DNA of 64,000 bases from CAWDPQ01 sp963804245 (lineage in GTDB: Bacteria > Acidobacteriota > Vicinamibacteria > Vicinamibacterales > 2-12-FULL-66-21), in assembly GCA_963804245.1 (NCBI GenBank), contig CAWDPQ010000010.1:1-64000 (forward strand), in the 5' to 3' direction. The translations under genes and the position numbers were made by a program. Below are positions 19,096 through 28,785 of this stretch, piece after piece. The number at the start of each line of letters is the position of its first letter. Within the stretch, counting starts at the first letter, position 1. The notes under the pieces are model-generated. The model was given only the letters and a program-made list of their open reading frames with translations, ran no database searches and was not told the origin of the DNA.

Positions 19096-20211
19096 ATGAC
19101 AACGACGCAAGGGGTGAAGAATCCATTGGTCGGTCTGCAGCTGTATGGGCAGTCGGTCTGGCTCGACTACATCCGGCGGTCCCTCATCACCAGCGGCGAG
19201 CTGCGCCGGCTGATCGACGAAGACGGGCTCCGCGGCATGACCTCCAACCCGGCCATCTTCGAGAAGGCGATTGCCGGAAGCAGCGACTACGCCGACATTC
19301 TCGACTCGCTCGGTGCAACGGAACACGATCCGAAGACGGTCTACGAGCGCATCGCCATTCGTGATGTGCAGGCGGCGGCCGACGTACTGGCGGTGGTCTA
19401 CGAGCGCTCGAAGCGGCGCGATGGGTACGTCAGCCTCGAGGTCTCGCCGTTACTGGCGCGAGACATGGAGGGCACGATTCAGGAGGCCCGCCGGCTCTGG
19501 CAGGCGGTGGACCGGCCCAACGTGATGATCAAAGTGCCGGGCACACCCGAGGGCATCGTCGCCCTCCGGCAACTGATCGCGGATGGGATCAACATCAATG
19601 TGACGCTGCTGTTCGCGCAGGCTGCCTACGAGCGCGTAGCCGAGGCGTATCTCGCGGGGTTGGAGGATCGGGCGGCGCGCGGACAGGATCTCGGTGCCAT
19701 TGCCAGCGTCGCCAGCTTCTTCGTCAGCCGCATCGATTCCGCGGTCGAGGCTGCGGCCAAGGACAACGCCGCGGCGGCTGACCTGGTTGGCAAAGTCGCC
19801 ATCGCCAACGCCAAGCTCGCGTATCAGCACTACCGCGAGCGCATCGCCTCGGAGCGATGGGCGAATCTTGCGGCCAAGGGCGCGCAAACGCAGCGCCTGC
19901 TGTGGGCGAGCACGAGCTCGAAGAATCCCAATTTTCGCGATGTCTTGTACGTCGAAGAGTTGATCGGTGAGGACACCGTCAACACGATTCCGCCGGCGAC
20001 GTTCGATGCCTTCCGCGATCACGGGACCGTCCGCGCGAGCTTGACGGATGACATCGAGGGCGCGCGGCGCACCATGCAACTGCTCGATCGCGCCGGCGTG
20101 TCGATGGATCGGATCACCGATCAGCTGCTGGTCGACGGCATCGATCTCTTCGCTGATGCTTTCGATCGCCTGCTGAAAGCCACCGGCAGCCGCATTAGCA
20201 GCGGCCGTTAG
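19096..20211 (+). CDS. tal: Transaldolase
   Basis: A 371-residue transaldolase of the longer bacterial class, transferring a dihydroxyacetone unit between sugar phosphates in the pentose phosphate pathway in the cytoplasm. ATG 19096 is chosen because family sequence (NPLVGLQLYGQSVWLDYIRR) starts right after it. DEDGLRGMTSNPAIF and the Schiff-base Lys146 in VMIKVPGTPEG are clear, as are SVASFFVSRID and the late LLWASTSSKNP. In many relatives it is fused to glucose-6-phosphate isomerase; here it stands alone. No frameshift. The neighbours do not point to an operon. Confidence 0.95.
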   Translation: MTTTQGVKNPLVGLQLYGQSVWLDYIRRSLITSGELRRLIDEDGLRGMTSNPAIFEKAIAGSSDYADILDSLGATEHDPKTVYERIAIRDVQAAADVLAVVYERSKRRDGYVSLEVSPLLARDMEGTIQEARRLWQAVDRPNVMIKVPGTPEGIVALRQLIADGININVTLLFAQAAYERVAEAYLAGLEDRAARGQDLGAIASVASFFVSRIDSAVEAAAKDNAAAADLVGKVAIANAKLAYQHYRERIASERWANLAAKGAQTQRLLWASTSSKNPNFRDVLYVEELIGEDTVNTIPPATFDAFRDHGTVRASLTDDIEGARRTMQLLDRAGVSMDRITDQLLVDGIDLFADAFDRLLKATGSRISSGR

Positions 20212-20708
20212 GAAGCACCGGCGAGGGCGTCGAGTGTTTGTCGGGCGCCGCTGCCGCGCGACCGGCTTCAGCTTCGCAAACTGCGCAGACGTCCGACGGC
20301 AAACGTGTGCGGCCAGGGCGATCTGCTCCTGGCACTGGCCTCCGGCTGAAGAAATGCACCAGAGGGACTGCAGGTGAGCCGGTCCGCGCCAGCGAAGGCG
20401 GGGGCGACGACACGAACCGATGGTTTCACGTGTCGCAAGTTCCGGCTTCGAACGGTGAGCTCTCGGATGCGATGATCCGTGCCCAGACTTCGGGTCTGAG
20501 ACTCGTTCGCTGGCGATCTGTTTCTGACGCGGCGGAGTTTCGCCGGCATTCATGTCCGGTCGGGTTCGACAGTGGAGGCTAAACACGCAGGATTCCTGCA
20601 TGTTCGAGTTCACGTCCGGACAGGTGCAGCGCATGCGCCGCCTGGGTTGCGTTTCGTTCGACCGAGTAACGTTTCGGGGGTTCGCCACCCGCGAACCCCC
20701 GAACCCGT
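20212..20708. other. Gene-free gap with terminator-like hairpin at its right end
   Basis: About 500 bases between the transaldolase stop and the subtilase stop. Open frames here are short and lack family sequence or credible ribosome sites. The only structured element seen is the hairpin at 20675-20701. Confidence 0.6.
20675..20701 (-). terminator. Hairpin terminator after the subtilase gene
   Basis: CGGGGGTTCGC at 20675-20685 pairs perfectly with GCGAACCCCCG at 20691-20701 over a five-base loop. It lies seven bases past the stop of the minus-strand protease gene. There is no long T-run, so strength is uncertain, but position and perfect pairing favour a terminator. Confidence 0.6.
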
Positions 20709-23700
20709 TTACGGCGTGACCGTGATCGGCGGGCTCGTGGCCACCCGGACGTAGTTGTTGTTCAGGAACAACCGGAACTCGTACGTGCCCGGCGTCGCTG
20801 GCAACGTGACGGTCCACGTCCTGGTCGTGACTCCCGCGCCGATGTAGATGTATTGGACGTATGTCGTGTTCGGCTGACTTGTCGTTGCGAGTGCCAGCCA
20901 GTCCTGCGATCCGCCGTAACCGTTGATCAGCGTTGCTGTGACGCTGCTCCCGACCTGTGCCGATGTCGCGCTGACGCTGATGCTCGGCGGCGGGGTGATC
21001 GTGAACGTCAGTGGCGATGACACGCCACCGCCAGGCGCCGGCGTGGCGACCGTCACCGCCGCGGTTCCCTGTGCCGCGCGATCGCCCGCCAGAATGGTGG
21101 CCCGCAACTGCGTGCTGCTGACAAAAGTCGTGGTCCGGTTCGCGCCGTTCCAGCGCACTACGGACGTGGACGCGAAGCCGCTGCCGTTGACCGTGAGCGT
21201 GAACGACGAAGTGCCCGATCGGTACGCTCGGCGGCGACAGAGAGGTCAATACCGGTACCGGACTCGGTGCAGCGGTGACGGTCACCGGTGGACTGGTGGC
21301 CGCGCGGGTGTAACCGTTGTTCAGGAACAGCCGGAATTCGAAGGTGCCCGGAGTCGACGGCATGTTCACCGTCCACGTCCTCGTCGTCACGCCGGTCCCG
21401 ACGTAAACCCACTGCACGTTGCTGGTGTTGGGGGCGGTCGTTGACGCCAACGCCAGCCAGTCGTTGACGCCACCCAGACCGCCGTTGAGCGTAACGGTCT
21501 CGGAGCCGCCGGGTGAAACCGAGCTCGCGCTGATGGTCAAGGTCGGTGCCTGGCTGACGGTGAAATTCACGGGCGCCGATGTTCCGCCGCCGGGGCCTGG
21601 TGTGAACACCGTGACCTGCGCGGTACCGACAGCTGCGACATCGGCCGCAGAGATCGCCGCCTGCAGGCTCGTGCTGCTCACGAACGTGGTGGGACGCGCC
21701 GCCCCCTTCCAGCGCACGACGGAATCCGACATGAAGCTGCTGCCGGTGACCGTCAGCGTCAGCCCAGGTCCCCCCACGTTGGTGCTGCTGGGCGACAGCG
21801 CCGTCACCAGCGGCGCGGGCCGCAGCGACGGATCGACGGTGATGGTCGGACTGGTTGCTCCGCGCGTGAAGCCGTCGTTCAAAAACAGCCGGAACTCATA
21901 GGTGCCAGCAGTGGTCGGCATCGTCGTCGTCCAGGTTCTGGTCGTCACGCCAGTACCCACGTACGTCCACTGCATGTAGGTACGATCGGCGGCGCCGGTG
22001 GCGGCGACCGCGATCCAATCCTTCGCACCGCCGTAGCCGTTGGCCAGTGTCACGGTTACCGCACTGCCCGGACCCACCGTCGTGGCGTTCACGGTGAGCG
22101 TTGCCGGTGGATCGACCGCTACAGGAAGTCCGGCCGTTGTGCCGCCACCGGGGGCCGGGTTGAAGACGGACACCGTTGCCGTCGCGCCTTCGACGAGATC
22201 CGCGGCCGGAACCGACGCCAGAAGCTGCGTGTTGCTGAGAGCGATTGTCGGCTTGGCGACGCCGTTCCATTGGACAGCTGATAGGCCGTTGAAGCCAGAG
22301 CCGGTCACCGTCAACGTTGCCGGCGCGCCAGCCCGCACACGAAGCGGCGTCACGCTGGTGATCGTTGGTGCGGGACTGTTCACTGGCGTCAACGCCGCCA
22401 ATGCCTGGAACACTCTGATTCGAGGCACCGTGACGGTGCCGCTCGCCCAGAAGCGGTTGTCGGTGACGGGAAGCCCGGTGCTCCGCAGCGCGTTCAGGAT
22501 GACGGTGACGCTGGCGGTCGGGGCTGCTTGCCGCATCAAAGCCCAGGCGCCGGCGACGTGCGGCGCAGCCATCGACGTGCCGCTGGCGATTTCATAGCCG
22601 CCGCCGGGCACCGAAGACGTGATCGAATCACCCGGCGCGAACAGCGACAGGAATGGTGTGACGTTCGAGAACCACGATACGTCGTCGGCCTTCGTCGTCG
22701 ATCCCACGCTTACAGCCGTGGAGACGCAGGCGGGCGCGCCCACGGACGTTGCCGAGTAGCTGTTTCCGGACGCGACGACGCTGGCGATGCCGATGGCTCG
22801 CAGGTTGTCGATCGCCGGCTTGTAGGGCTCGGCGTCACAGAATGTCGAGAACGCACCCTCGCCGAGGCTCATGTTCACCGAGACGATATTGCGGCCCGCG
22901 AGCGCCACGGCGTAGACACGTTCGAGGCCGGCAATGACGTCGGACGTGTAGCCTCCCATACAGGACGAAGCTCCACCGCAGAAGCTCGCGTCGATGATCT
23001 CCGAGAAGACCTGCACCGCCATGATCTGCGCGTTCTTCGCCACGCCGGAGAACGCCTGGCCCCCGGAGCTGCCGTTACCGGCCACGATGCCGGCGACGTG
23101 CGTCCCATGCATACACGAGGCGAGCGAACATGGCGCCGCGGCTCCTGGGCCGATCTGCTCTTCGAGGCCGTTCGGGCAGACGGACTGGCTTTCACCGGCG
23201 ATCGTGCTCGAGTAGCACGCTTCTTCCACCACCCGTCCGCCGAGGAACGAATGATTTCTATCGACACCGGAATCCACGATGGCCACGACGGTTCCGCTGC
23301 CGTCGTAGCCGGCGGCCCAGGCCTGGTCGCCTTGGATGAGCGGAACACTCTCCGTCAGAAACGGTCGGAGAATCTTGTCCTCCATCACCGTCACGACATC
23401 GTCGCCAGCGCTTTCGAGGATCGCCAGCGCCGCAGCGTCGAGCTCCACGGCGAGGTAGGGAAGGGTTTGATAGTCGTGGATGACGCGATGACGCGCCTGC
23501 GACAGTCGCGCCAGGATCCGGCTGCGGCTTTCCGAGATCGCCTGACGCTGCGCGTCGACCGCGGCGCCGCCCAGCAAGCGTCCTTCCGCAACGTGGCGCC
23601 CCGATCGCAGGTTCAGTTCGACGATGACGCGGACTCTCTCGCCGCGCGCGGCACGATCGCGAAGGTGCGGCTCGAACGTTTGGTGTGCGCGCCTGACCGG

Positions 23701-23788
23701 AGGGCGCCTGCGCCGATCCAAACAGCGCGAAGACCGTGACAAGAGCGATCGCCGATAACCCAACAGCCGTCGCGCGTTGACGCAACAT
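20709..23788 (-). CDS. Exported S8 (subtilisin) protease with three IPT/beta repeat pairs, frameshifts
   Basis: A secreted serine protease of about 1025 residues. The start ATG 23788 gives a signal peptide (AVGLSAIALVTVFALFGSAQA). The frame shifts near 23690 into the main reading frame. An inhibitor-like propeptide follows, then the catalytic Asp in VAIVDSGVD, His in MHGTHVAGIVAG, the oxyanion Asn region VVASGNS, and Ser in SGTSMAAPHVAG. The C-terminus holds three copies of an IPT/TIG module (ITSVTPLRVRAG..., LTVTGSGF...) each followed by a beta module with GYGG..DWLA and TYEFRLFLN. A further shift near 21215 lies in the third copy. The repeats probably anchor or extend the enzyme outside the cell. 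Confidence 0.85.
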
Positions 23789-24193
23789 ATGCACCTCGGA
23801 CGCACTTCGACCTGTGTGATTCGAACGACGGTCGAATGGTTCGTCTGTGGCCGTAGAGTGCCGGTCTCCGGCTGAGCTGTCAAGGCCTAGATCTGGCGTT
23901 GGATTACATTTGCGGCGCGCATGCCGCCGCGTTTACAAGACTGTAAGCGCGGGGCACAATTTCAGTCGCCGAGGCTCCAGAACTGTATGATTTTCCCTCA
24001 CACCAACTCGATCCCAATCGCGGAGAAGGCGCTGCATGCCGTGGCGAAGCGCGGTCAGTTCGGCGAGCCGCTGATCGAGCTGCTCGAGGCGCTCACCGAC
24101 GAGTGCACCGTACGGCCTGGAACGGTTCCATGGTCAAGTTCTGATCGCGCCGCCACCGCGGTTGTTGTTTGCTGCGTATCGTGAGGCTGAAAA
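23789..24193. other. Divergent intergenic region without a supported gene
   Basis: A gap of about 405 bases between the divergent subtilase and GH88/105 genes. A frame at 23987-24184 (MIFPHTNSIPIAEKALHAVA...) is open for about 65 codons but matches no family I recognise, has no clear ribosome site and does not continue. Promoters for both flanking genes should lie here; no convincing motif is visible. Confidence 0.5.
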
Positions 24194-25253
24194 ATGCGCG
24201 TATTCAATGGAGCGGCGATCGCTTGTGTAACGGCCGCTATGGCGGCGTTTCAAACGCAGTCGGCAGCCGACCTTCAGCCACTCGAGGTCGCCCGCCTCCT
24301 CGCCGCACGATATCCGCGAGAAGCACCTCTCGGCTATATCCCCGCGCTCATCTGGTCCGGTTCACTGCGTCTGTCGGCGCTGACCGGCGACGATCGTTGG
24401 AAGCAGAAAGTGCGGCGTGAGCTCGAGCCTTTCATCACAGGCGATAAAGCCGCCATTGCTCCACCTCACACGCTCGCAGGTTTGTCGGGTTACCTTGCGC
24501 TGTTTGGATCTCGAGTCCGCCGAGAAGGCGGGGAATTCGGCGGCCGGAGCTGTCGCGCGCAAGGCCGTGGACCTCGTCCTGCCGCCCGCAAGCGGTGAGG
24601 ATGTTCGCTTGTCACGCGGCTGGACCGATGACATGTTCATGGCCACGGCGCTCCTCGCCCGCGTCTCGTCGCGTACTGAAGAGGATCGCTACGCTCGTGC
24701 CATCGGTCGACTCTTGACGACGTATGCGGGCAAACTGCAGCGGCCGGACGGCCTCTTCATTCACGCGCTGGAAGGGCCGCACGCCTGGGGTCGCGGCAAC
24801 GGCTTTGCCGCTTTCGGGGCGATCGAAGCCCTGACGCATCTTCCCGACAGCTGGAAGCAGCGTCCCGACGTCCTGGACATCTATCGCCGCCACATGCGCG
24901 GGATGCTGGCGCAGCAAAGTGATGACGGAGCATGGCGCCAGGTTGTCGACGATCCCGCTGCTTACAAGGAACTGACGGTGACCGCGATGACGGTGACGGC
25001 GCTGGCCCGCGGCGTTCGCCGCGGCTGGCTCGATCGCAATGTGCTTCCGGCTATCGAGCGGGGATGGCGGGCGGTGCTCACCCGGTTGTCGTCCGACGGC
25101 GCATTGCGTGATGTCTGCGCATCAACCGGCGCCGGCGCTACCCGCGAGCACTATTTGACTCGTCCGGTCATCAACGGTCACGACGATCGGGGTGCGGCGA
25201 TGGTGCTGATGGCGGCGCTCGAAGTTCACGAGCTGCGGTCTTACGCGCCGTAG
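24194..25253 (+). CDS. GH88/105-like unsaturated glucuronyl hydrolase, one frameshift
   Basis: A protein of about 352 residues with a short hydrophobic N-terminus and the alpha/alpha-barrel features of the GH105 (YteR-like) family, which removes unsaturated uronic acids from pectin or glycosaminoglycan fragments. Support comes from GWTDDMFMATALLARVS, HALEGPHAWGRGNGFAAFG (family active-site region) and VDDPAAYKELTVTAM. The frame changes near 24510; the second frame reads from DLESAEKAGNSAAG to the stop at 25253. The stop codon is the first triplet of a palindromic repeat. It converges on another secreted alpha-toroid-like gene, suggesting joint polysaccharide use, though that is weak. Confidence 0.75.
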
Positions 25254-25276
25254 GCCCGGCCTTACGGGCCTGGGCG
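25251..25276. repeat. GC palindrome beginning at a stop codon
   Basis: TAGGCCCGGCC followed by the complementary CGGGCCTGGGC. The TAG is the stop of the GH88/105 gene. This is the same family as at 41072 and 48675. Placed between convergent genes, it probably serves as a two-way terminator. Confidence 0.6.
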
Positions 25277-25294
25277 TTGCGTCGCAGCGGGCAT

Positions 25295-27087
25295 TTACCT
25301 CCGTTCCCAGGGAAATGCAATCGTCGGCTTGTTCACGTATCGCCGGGTCGCGAGCGTCAGAACCGCGCCGGCACCGGGCGCAAGGCGAACCGTGAAGTCG
25401 CGCGCGTCCAATCGGCGCGTGCGCCCGTTCCATTCGATCGACTCGAACCGATGCTCGCCATATGCGCCGGCCTGAACGATCACGCGTCGTGACTCGCTGG
25501 CTGCTGACGTTGACGAGGGTGACGACCGTACGCCGATCGTCGAGCTTGCTGACGAGTGCGGCAACATCCTCCGGGATCCCGGCCCGCTGGCGCCCGGGTC
25601 GAAATAGCGCACGCGAGCGTTGAGCAGACCACCCTCACGGCCGGGCACGAGCGCGCCCAGCATCAGCCGCACGAGGGCATCGGTTGCAGCCGGGTTGAGA
25701 TCGAGCATGTTGTCGGCGAGCCGTTTGCCAGGTGGCAAGCGATCGTCGCGAATGCTCGCGAGCTTGCGAGGGATGCTTTCGAGCTCGGCCTGCAAAGCCG
25801 AGCGCGGATAGTCGGCGTTCTTCCCGTCCAGGAAATCGAGCCATGGGTTCGCGGCCACGCGCGCTCGATCGGAGTCACGCATGGACCAGTACCAGACTTC
25901 GAGCGCCCCGACGCTCCACGGCTCGCGCTGCCAGCCATACCAGCCGTCGCCGCCGAACATCGTCGGGTATTCCTTGACGCCGCCGGCCGTGCGCGCGTTT
26001 GCGTTGACGGCGTCAATCATCGTCCGCCATGCGTCCACATACTTCTGATCGCCTGTGACCAGGAGCGCGTTGCTGAAGCCCACCAGTGCGCGCGGTATAC
26101 GATTGCGATCTTCGCGCCGGCCAGTCACGGGATTGATCGGGCTGAAGCCCCAGCCGTAGGCGTTGCCCCACCATCGGCCGCTGGCGCCGCCGATCCTGCC
26201 GTCGAGATCGACGAAGCTCGGGATGATGCCGCGGTTGCCCTGCATTCGCCGCAGCCAGGCGTCCATGTAGTCGGCAATCCATCGCCGATATTTGGCGTCG
26301 CCGGTGAGCAGATAGGCGTTGGTCGGAAGCGTCGTGGCGACCAGATTCAGAAAGTGATCACCGACAACGTCGGTGTACTCGCGATAGTGCTCGAGAAACT
26401 GCGCGTAGGTATTTTCGCCGTGCAGTGCAACAAAACCGGTGGTGTCGAACGGGTCGCCTACCCAGTCGAGAGCGGTAGCCTGACGCAGCATCGGACCGCC
26501 GCTGCCGTTGATCATCGAGCGAATCAGCTTCTTCTCGGTGTCGTAGTTCGGCGCATCGGGATCCTCACCCATGTAGAAACCGGCGAAACGCCGTGCGCGC
26601 TCTCGGTAGGCCGGATGCGCCGGTGCCGAAAGCCCCATGCGATTGAACAGCTGCAACCCTTCGCCGTGGTGCATCCAGTCCGACTGTACGGAAAAGTCCT
26701 TGACGTACATTCCGGCCCGCCCGGCTGGCACTTCGGTGGTCTTCGCCTCGGAATACTGCCGCGTCATCCCCTCCCAGCCCTTGAGATAGAGCTGCAGGAT
26801 TTCGTCGCTCGCACCCAGCGCGTGGAGCTCGGGCCAGCGGTTGAAGTTCTCGAACGCGTCGTCCGGCCCATCGTTCGCGCCCCAGCGCAGGAAAGCCTGC
26901 AGGTAGCCGCGACTGTCGTAGTACTTCTGGAAAAATTCCCGGCAGGCGGGACGTTGTCGGCGAGGATCTGCCGCTGGAGCCTGGCCCACGCCGGAGCCGC
27001 CATCGGCGTGTCGATGACGACGTCGGCCGGGGCGGCGGCGAGGAAAGGTGCGGCCGTCAGCAGAACGAGGAGGCACCAGCGCTTCAT
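25295..27087 (-). CDS. Secreted alpha-toroid-like protein of unknown function, about three indels
   Basis: The start ATG 27087 gives a signal peptide (MKRWCLLVLLTAAPFLAAA). The frame shifts near 26945 into the long main frame. The body is helix-rich with aromatic, polar phrases such as GNAYGWGFSPINPVTG and WYGWQREPWSVGALEVWYW, suggesting an alpha/alpha-toroid like those of polysaccharide lyases and glycosidases. I do not recognise the exact family. Near the C-terminus a stretch at about 25495-25580 is out of frame; the alternative frame reads GIPEDVAALVSKLDDRRTVV, so two compensating indels lie there. The last 60 residues look like a beta domain. It converges with the GH88/105 gene. Confidence 0.6.
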
Positions 27088-27098
27088 TGGAGTCGCGG

Positions 27099-27608
27099 CT
27101 ATTTCTTTTTGAGTTGCGTGGCGTCGAAAGTGGTGACCTGAGCCCACATCAGGCCGTCCTGCGTGACGTAGGCATCCGCCCCGCGGTACGGCTCGGCCAG
27201 GAATTCACCGGTCGCCTGCCACTGCACGTTGATCGTGTCACCGACAGCGAAGCTGTTCTGCATTTCAAAGCGAAGACCGCACAACCCGCCTTCCTGGACG
27301 GGCCTGACGAAATTGCGGAAGAGCTCACCAACCGCTTCTCGTCCCTTGACCACTTGCCCTCCGGGCAGGAAGAACTGCACTTCGGCCGGATATTGCGCCA
27401 TCAGACGTTCCCAATCGCACCCGTTGATCGCTTCGAGGTGTTCCTCGACAACGGCGAGGGCATTCTCCTGTCGTTTCATCGGAGGCAGTGGCTTTGGCTT
27501 GGGCGTCTGCTGTTGCATCGTCCGTCTCCGTGGCGTTATCGCGGCTTCCGGCCGGCAACGCTGCACTGCCGAGACGAACATTGGCAGCCACGCCGCGGCC
27601 GTCGACAT
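27099..27608 (-). CDS. SnoaL/NTF2-like domain protein
   Basis: A protein of about 169 residues from ATG 27608 (start uncertain; the frame is open further upstream into repeat-like DNA). The second half is a cone-shaped NTF2-like fold: EEHLEAINGCDWERLMAQYP, FFLPGGQVVKGREAVGELF, and a C-terminal WQATGEFLAEPYRGADAYV. These domains serve as small hydrolases or isomerases or simply bind ligands. Nothing here fixes a reaction. The N-terminal 50 residues are hydrophobic then proline/lysine-rich and may be a signal. It sits 11 bases upstream of the toroid-like gene in the same direction and may be co-transcribed. Confidence 0.6.
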   Translation of the reverse strand: MSTAAAWLPMFVSAVQRCRPEAAITPRRRTMQQQTPKPKPLPPMKRQENALAVVEEHLEAINGCDWERLMAQYPAEVQFFLPGGQVVKGREAVGELFRNFVRPVQEGGLCGLRFEMQNSFAVGDTINVQWQATGEFLAEPYRGADAYVTQDGLMWAQVTTFDATQLKKK

Positions 27609-27891
27609 TATTGATAGCAGTGCGCGGAGCTGGTGTCGCAACGAAAGCCTCCTCCCCACGATCGGTCCATCAGGCTGGCAGGGAGCGAAGTATACAGCGC
27701 CGTCCATACAGTCCGCTGTCGAGCCGATCTGCTTCCGAGCCACGTGCACGTCGCACGTTGCAGATTGCACGTGACCACGTAGCACCCAGCACGTCGCCCG
27801 TGTTATGTTGTGCTCGGAAGCCGCCTCTGAATACCGCCGTCCGCGTTTAGGTCGCCATTCTCTCCCCCTGCAACACCAATAAAATTGGTGT

Positions 27892-27966
27892 GGGGGTCAG
27901 ATCTTGTTTCTTGCACGTGTGTCCTCTTTCGGTAACAGGACACGCAAGAAACAAGATCTGACCCCC
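27892..27966. repeat. Large perfect inverted repeat (GGGGGTCAGATC element)
   Basis: Arms of 23 bases, 27892-27914 and 27944-27966, are perfect complements. The left arm opens GGGGGTCAGATCTTG. The 29-base spacer itself contains GTGTCCT and AGGACAC, so the hairpin extends. Just left, ACACCAAT/ATTGGTGT (27873-27891) forms another small hairpin. A diverged relative lies at 47623-47673. Such GGGGTCAGATC elements resemble REP-type sequences mobilised by Y1 (RAYT) transposases; no transposase is present in the window. Confidence 0.75.
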
Positions 27967-27989
27967 GGGCCGGTGAATGGAGATCAACC

Positions 27990-28715
27990 GTGGATGTACA
28001 ACCTGACTGGTGGGAAACCTTCTTCGAAGGCGTGTCCGTCTCGATGTGGCTGCAGGCCGTGTCACCGGAGCACACGGCGCGCGAAGCCGACAATCTGCAA
28101 CGGCTCCTGGGCGTCGCGCCCGGCGGCGAGCTGCTGGATGTGCCGTGCGGCGGTGGCCGGTTGTCGCTGGCGCTTGCCGAACGGGGCTATCGTCTGACGG
28201 CGGTCGACTGGTCATCGGAGTTTCTCGCCCACGCGCGGACGCGTGCCGGTTCGCCGGGCGTGGCCTGGCAGCAGCGGGACATGCGCGACCTGCCGTGGCA
28301 CGGGCGCTTCGACGGCGCATTCTGCGTCGGCAACAGCTTCGGCTACCTCGATGACGAGGGCAATGCGGCGTTTCTGCGGGCGGTGCACGAGGCGCTGAAG
28401 CCCGGCGCCCGCTTCATTCTCGAGACGCCGATGGTGCTCGAGAATCTCCTGGGCCACATTCAGGATCGCGCGTGGTGGCAGGTGGGCGACGTGTACCTGC
28501 TCGTGCAGAACCGCTACGATCAGGAGCGCAGTCGTCTCGAGATCGACTACACGTTCGTCGCTGACGGTCGCGTCGAGACGCGACGCGGCTCACACCGCGC
28601 CTTCAGCTATCGCGAACTGGTTCAGTTGATCGAGACGGCAGGTTTCTCGGTCGCGCTCGAGCGACCGTGGACGCGCGACGCCCACGACCTCACTTTCATT
28701 GCGACGCGGCGGTAA
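27990..28715 (+). CDS. Class I SAM-dependent methyltransferase
   Basis: A 241-residue Rossmann-fold methyltransferase. GTG 27990 follows GGAG with suitable spacing, and the protein opens DVQPDWWETFFEG. Motif I is LLDVPCGGGRLSLALAERG, then an acidic residue in AVDWSS, and a post-motif region with CVGNSFGYLDD and EALKPGARFILETP. Relatives methylate diverse small molecules; the substrate is unknown. The gene is compact and flanked closely by two unrelated large inverted repeats (27892-27966 and 28724-28782), with no operon partner on its strand. Confidence 0.88.
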   Translation: MDVQPDWWETFFEGVSVSMWLQAVSPEHTAREADNLQRLLGVAPGGELLDVPCGGGRLSLALAERGYRLTAVDWSSEFLAHARTRAGSPGVAWQQRDMRDLPWHGRFDGAFCVGNSFGYLDDEGNAAFLRAVHEALKPGARFILETPMVLENLLGHIQDRAWWQVGDVYLLVQNRYDQERSRLEIDYTFVADGRVETRRGSHRAFSYRELVQLIETAGFSVALERPWTRDAHDLTFIATRR

Positions 28716-28723
28716 TCAGGAAA

Positions 28724-28782
28724 AAGGGGACACGTCACCTTTTTGCGCGACTGTTCATTTTCGCAAAAGGTGAGGTCCCCTT
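28724..28782. repeat. Inverted repeat (AAGGGGACACGTCACC element)
   Basis: The left arm, beginning AAGGGGACACGTCACC, at 28724-28747 pairs with the right arm at 28762-28782 (CGCAAAAGGTGAGGTCCCC), with one small bulge. It fills the gap between the convergent methyltransferase and fusion-regulator genes. GGGGAC...TCACCTTTT hairpins are common beside RAYT-type elements; here it may also act as a bidirectional terminator. Confidence 0.7.
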
Positions 28783-28785
28783 CCT

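Noticed and set aside
20238..20582. Open frame of 114 codons after transaldolase
   Set aside because: No ribosome site, Arg/Ser-rich composition and no recognisable domain.
19450..20708. Extension of the subtilase frame past 20709 through the transaldolase region
   Set aside because: The family-like frame switches near 21215 and stops at 20709 before a hairpin; the remaining open stretch is antisense to transaldolase.
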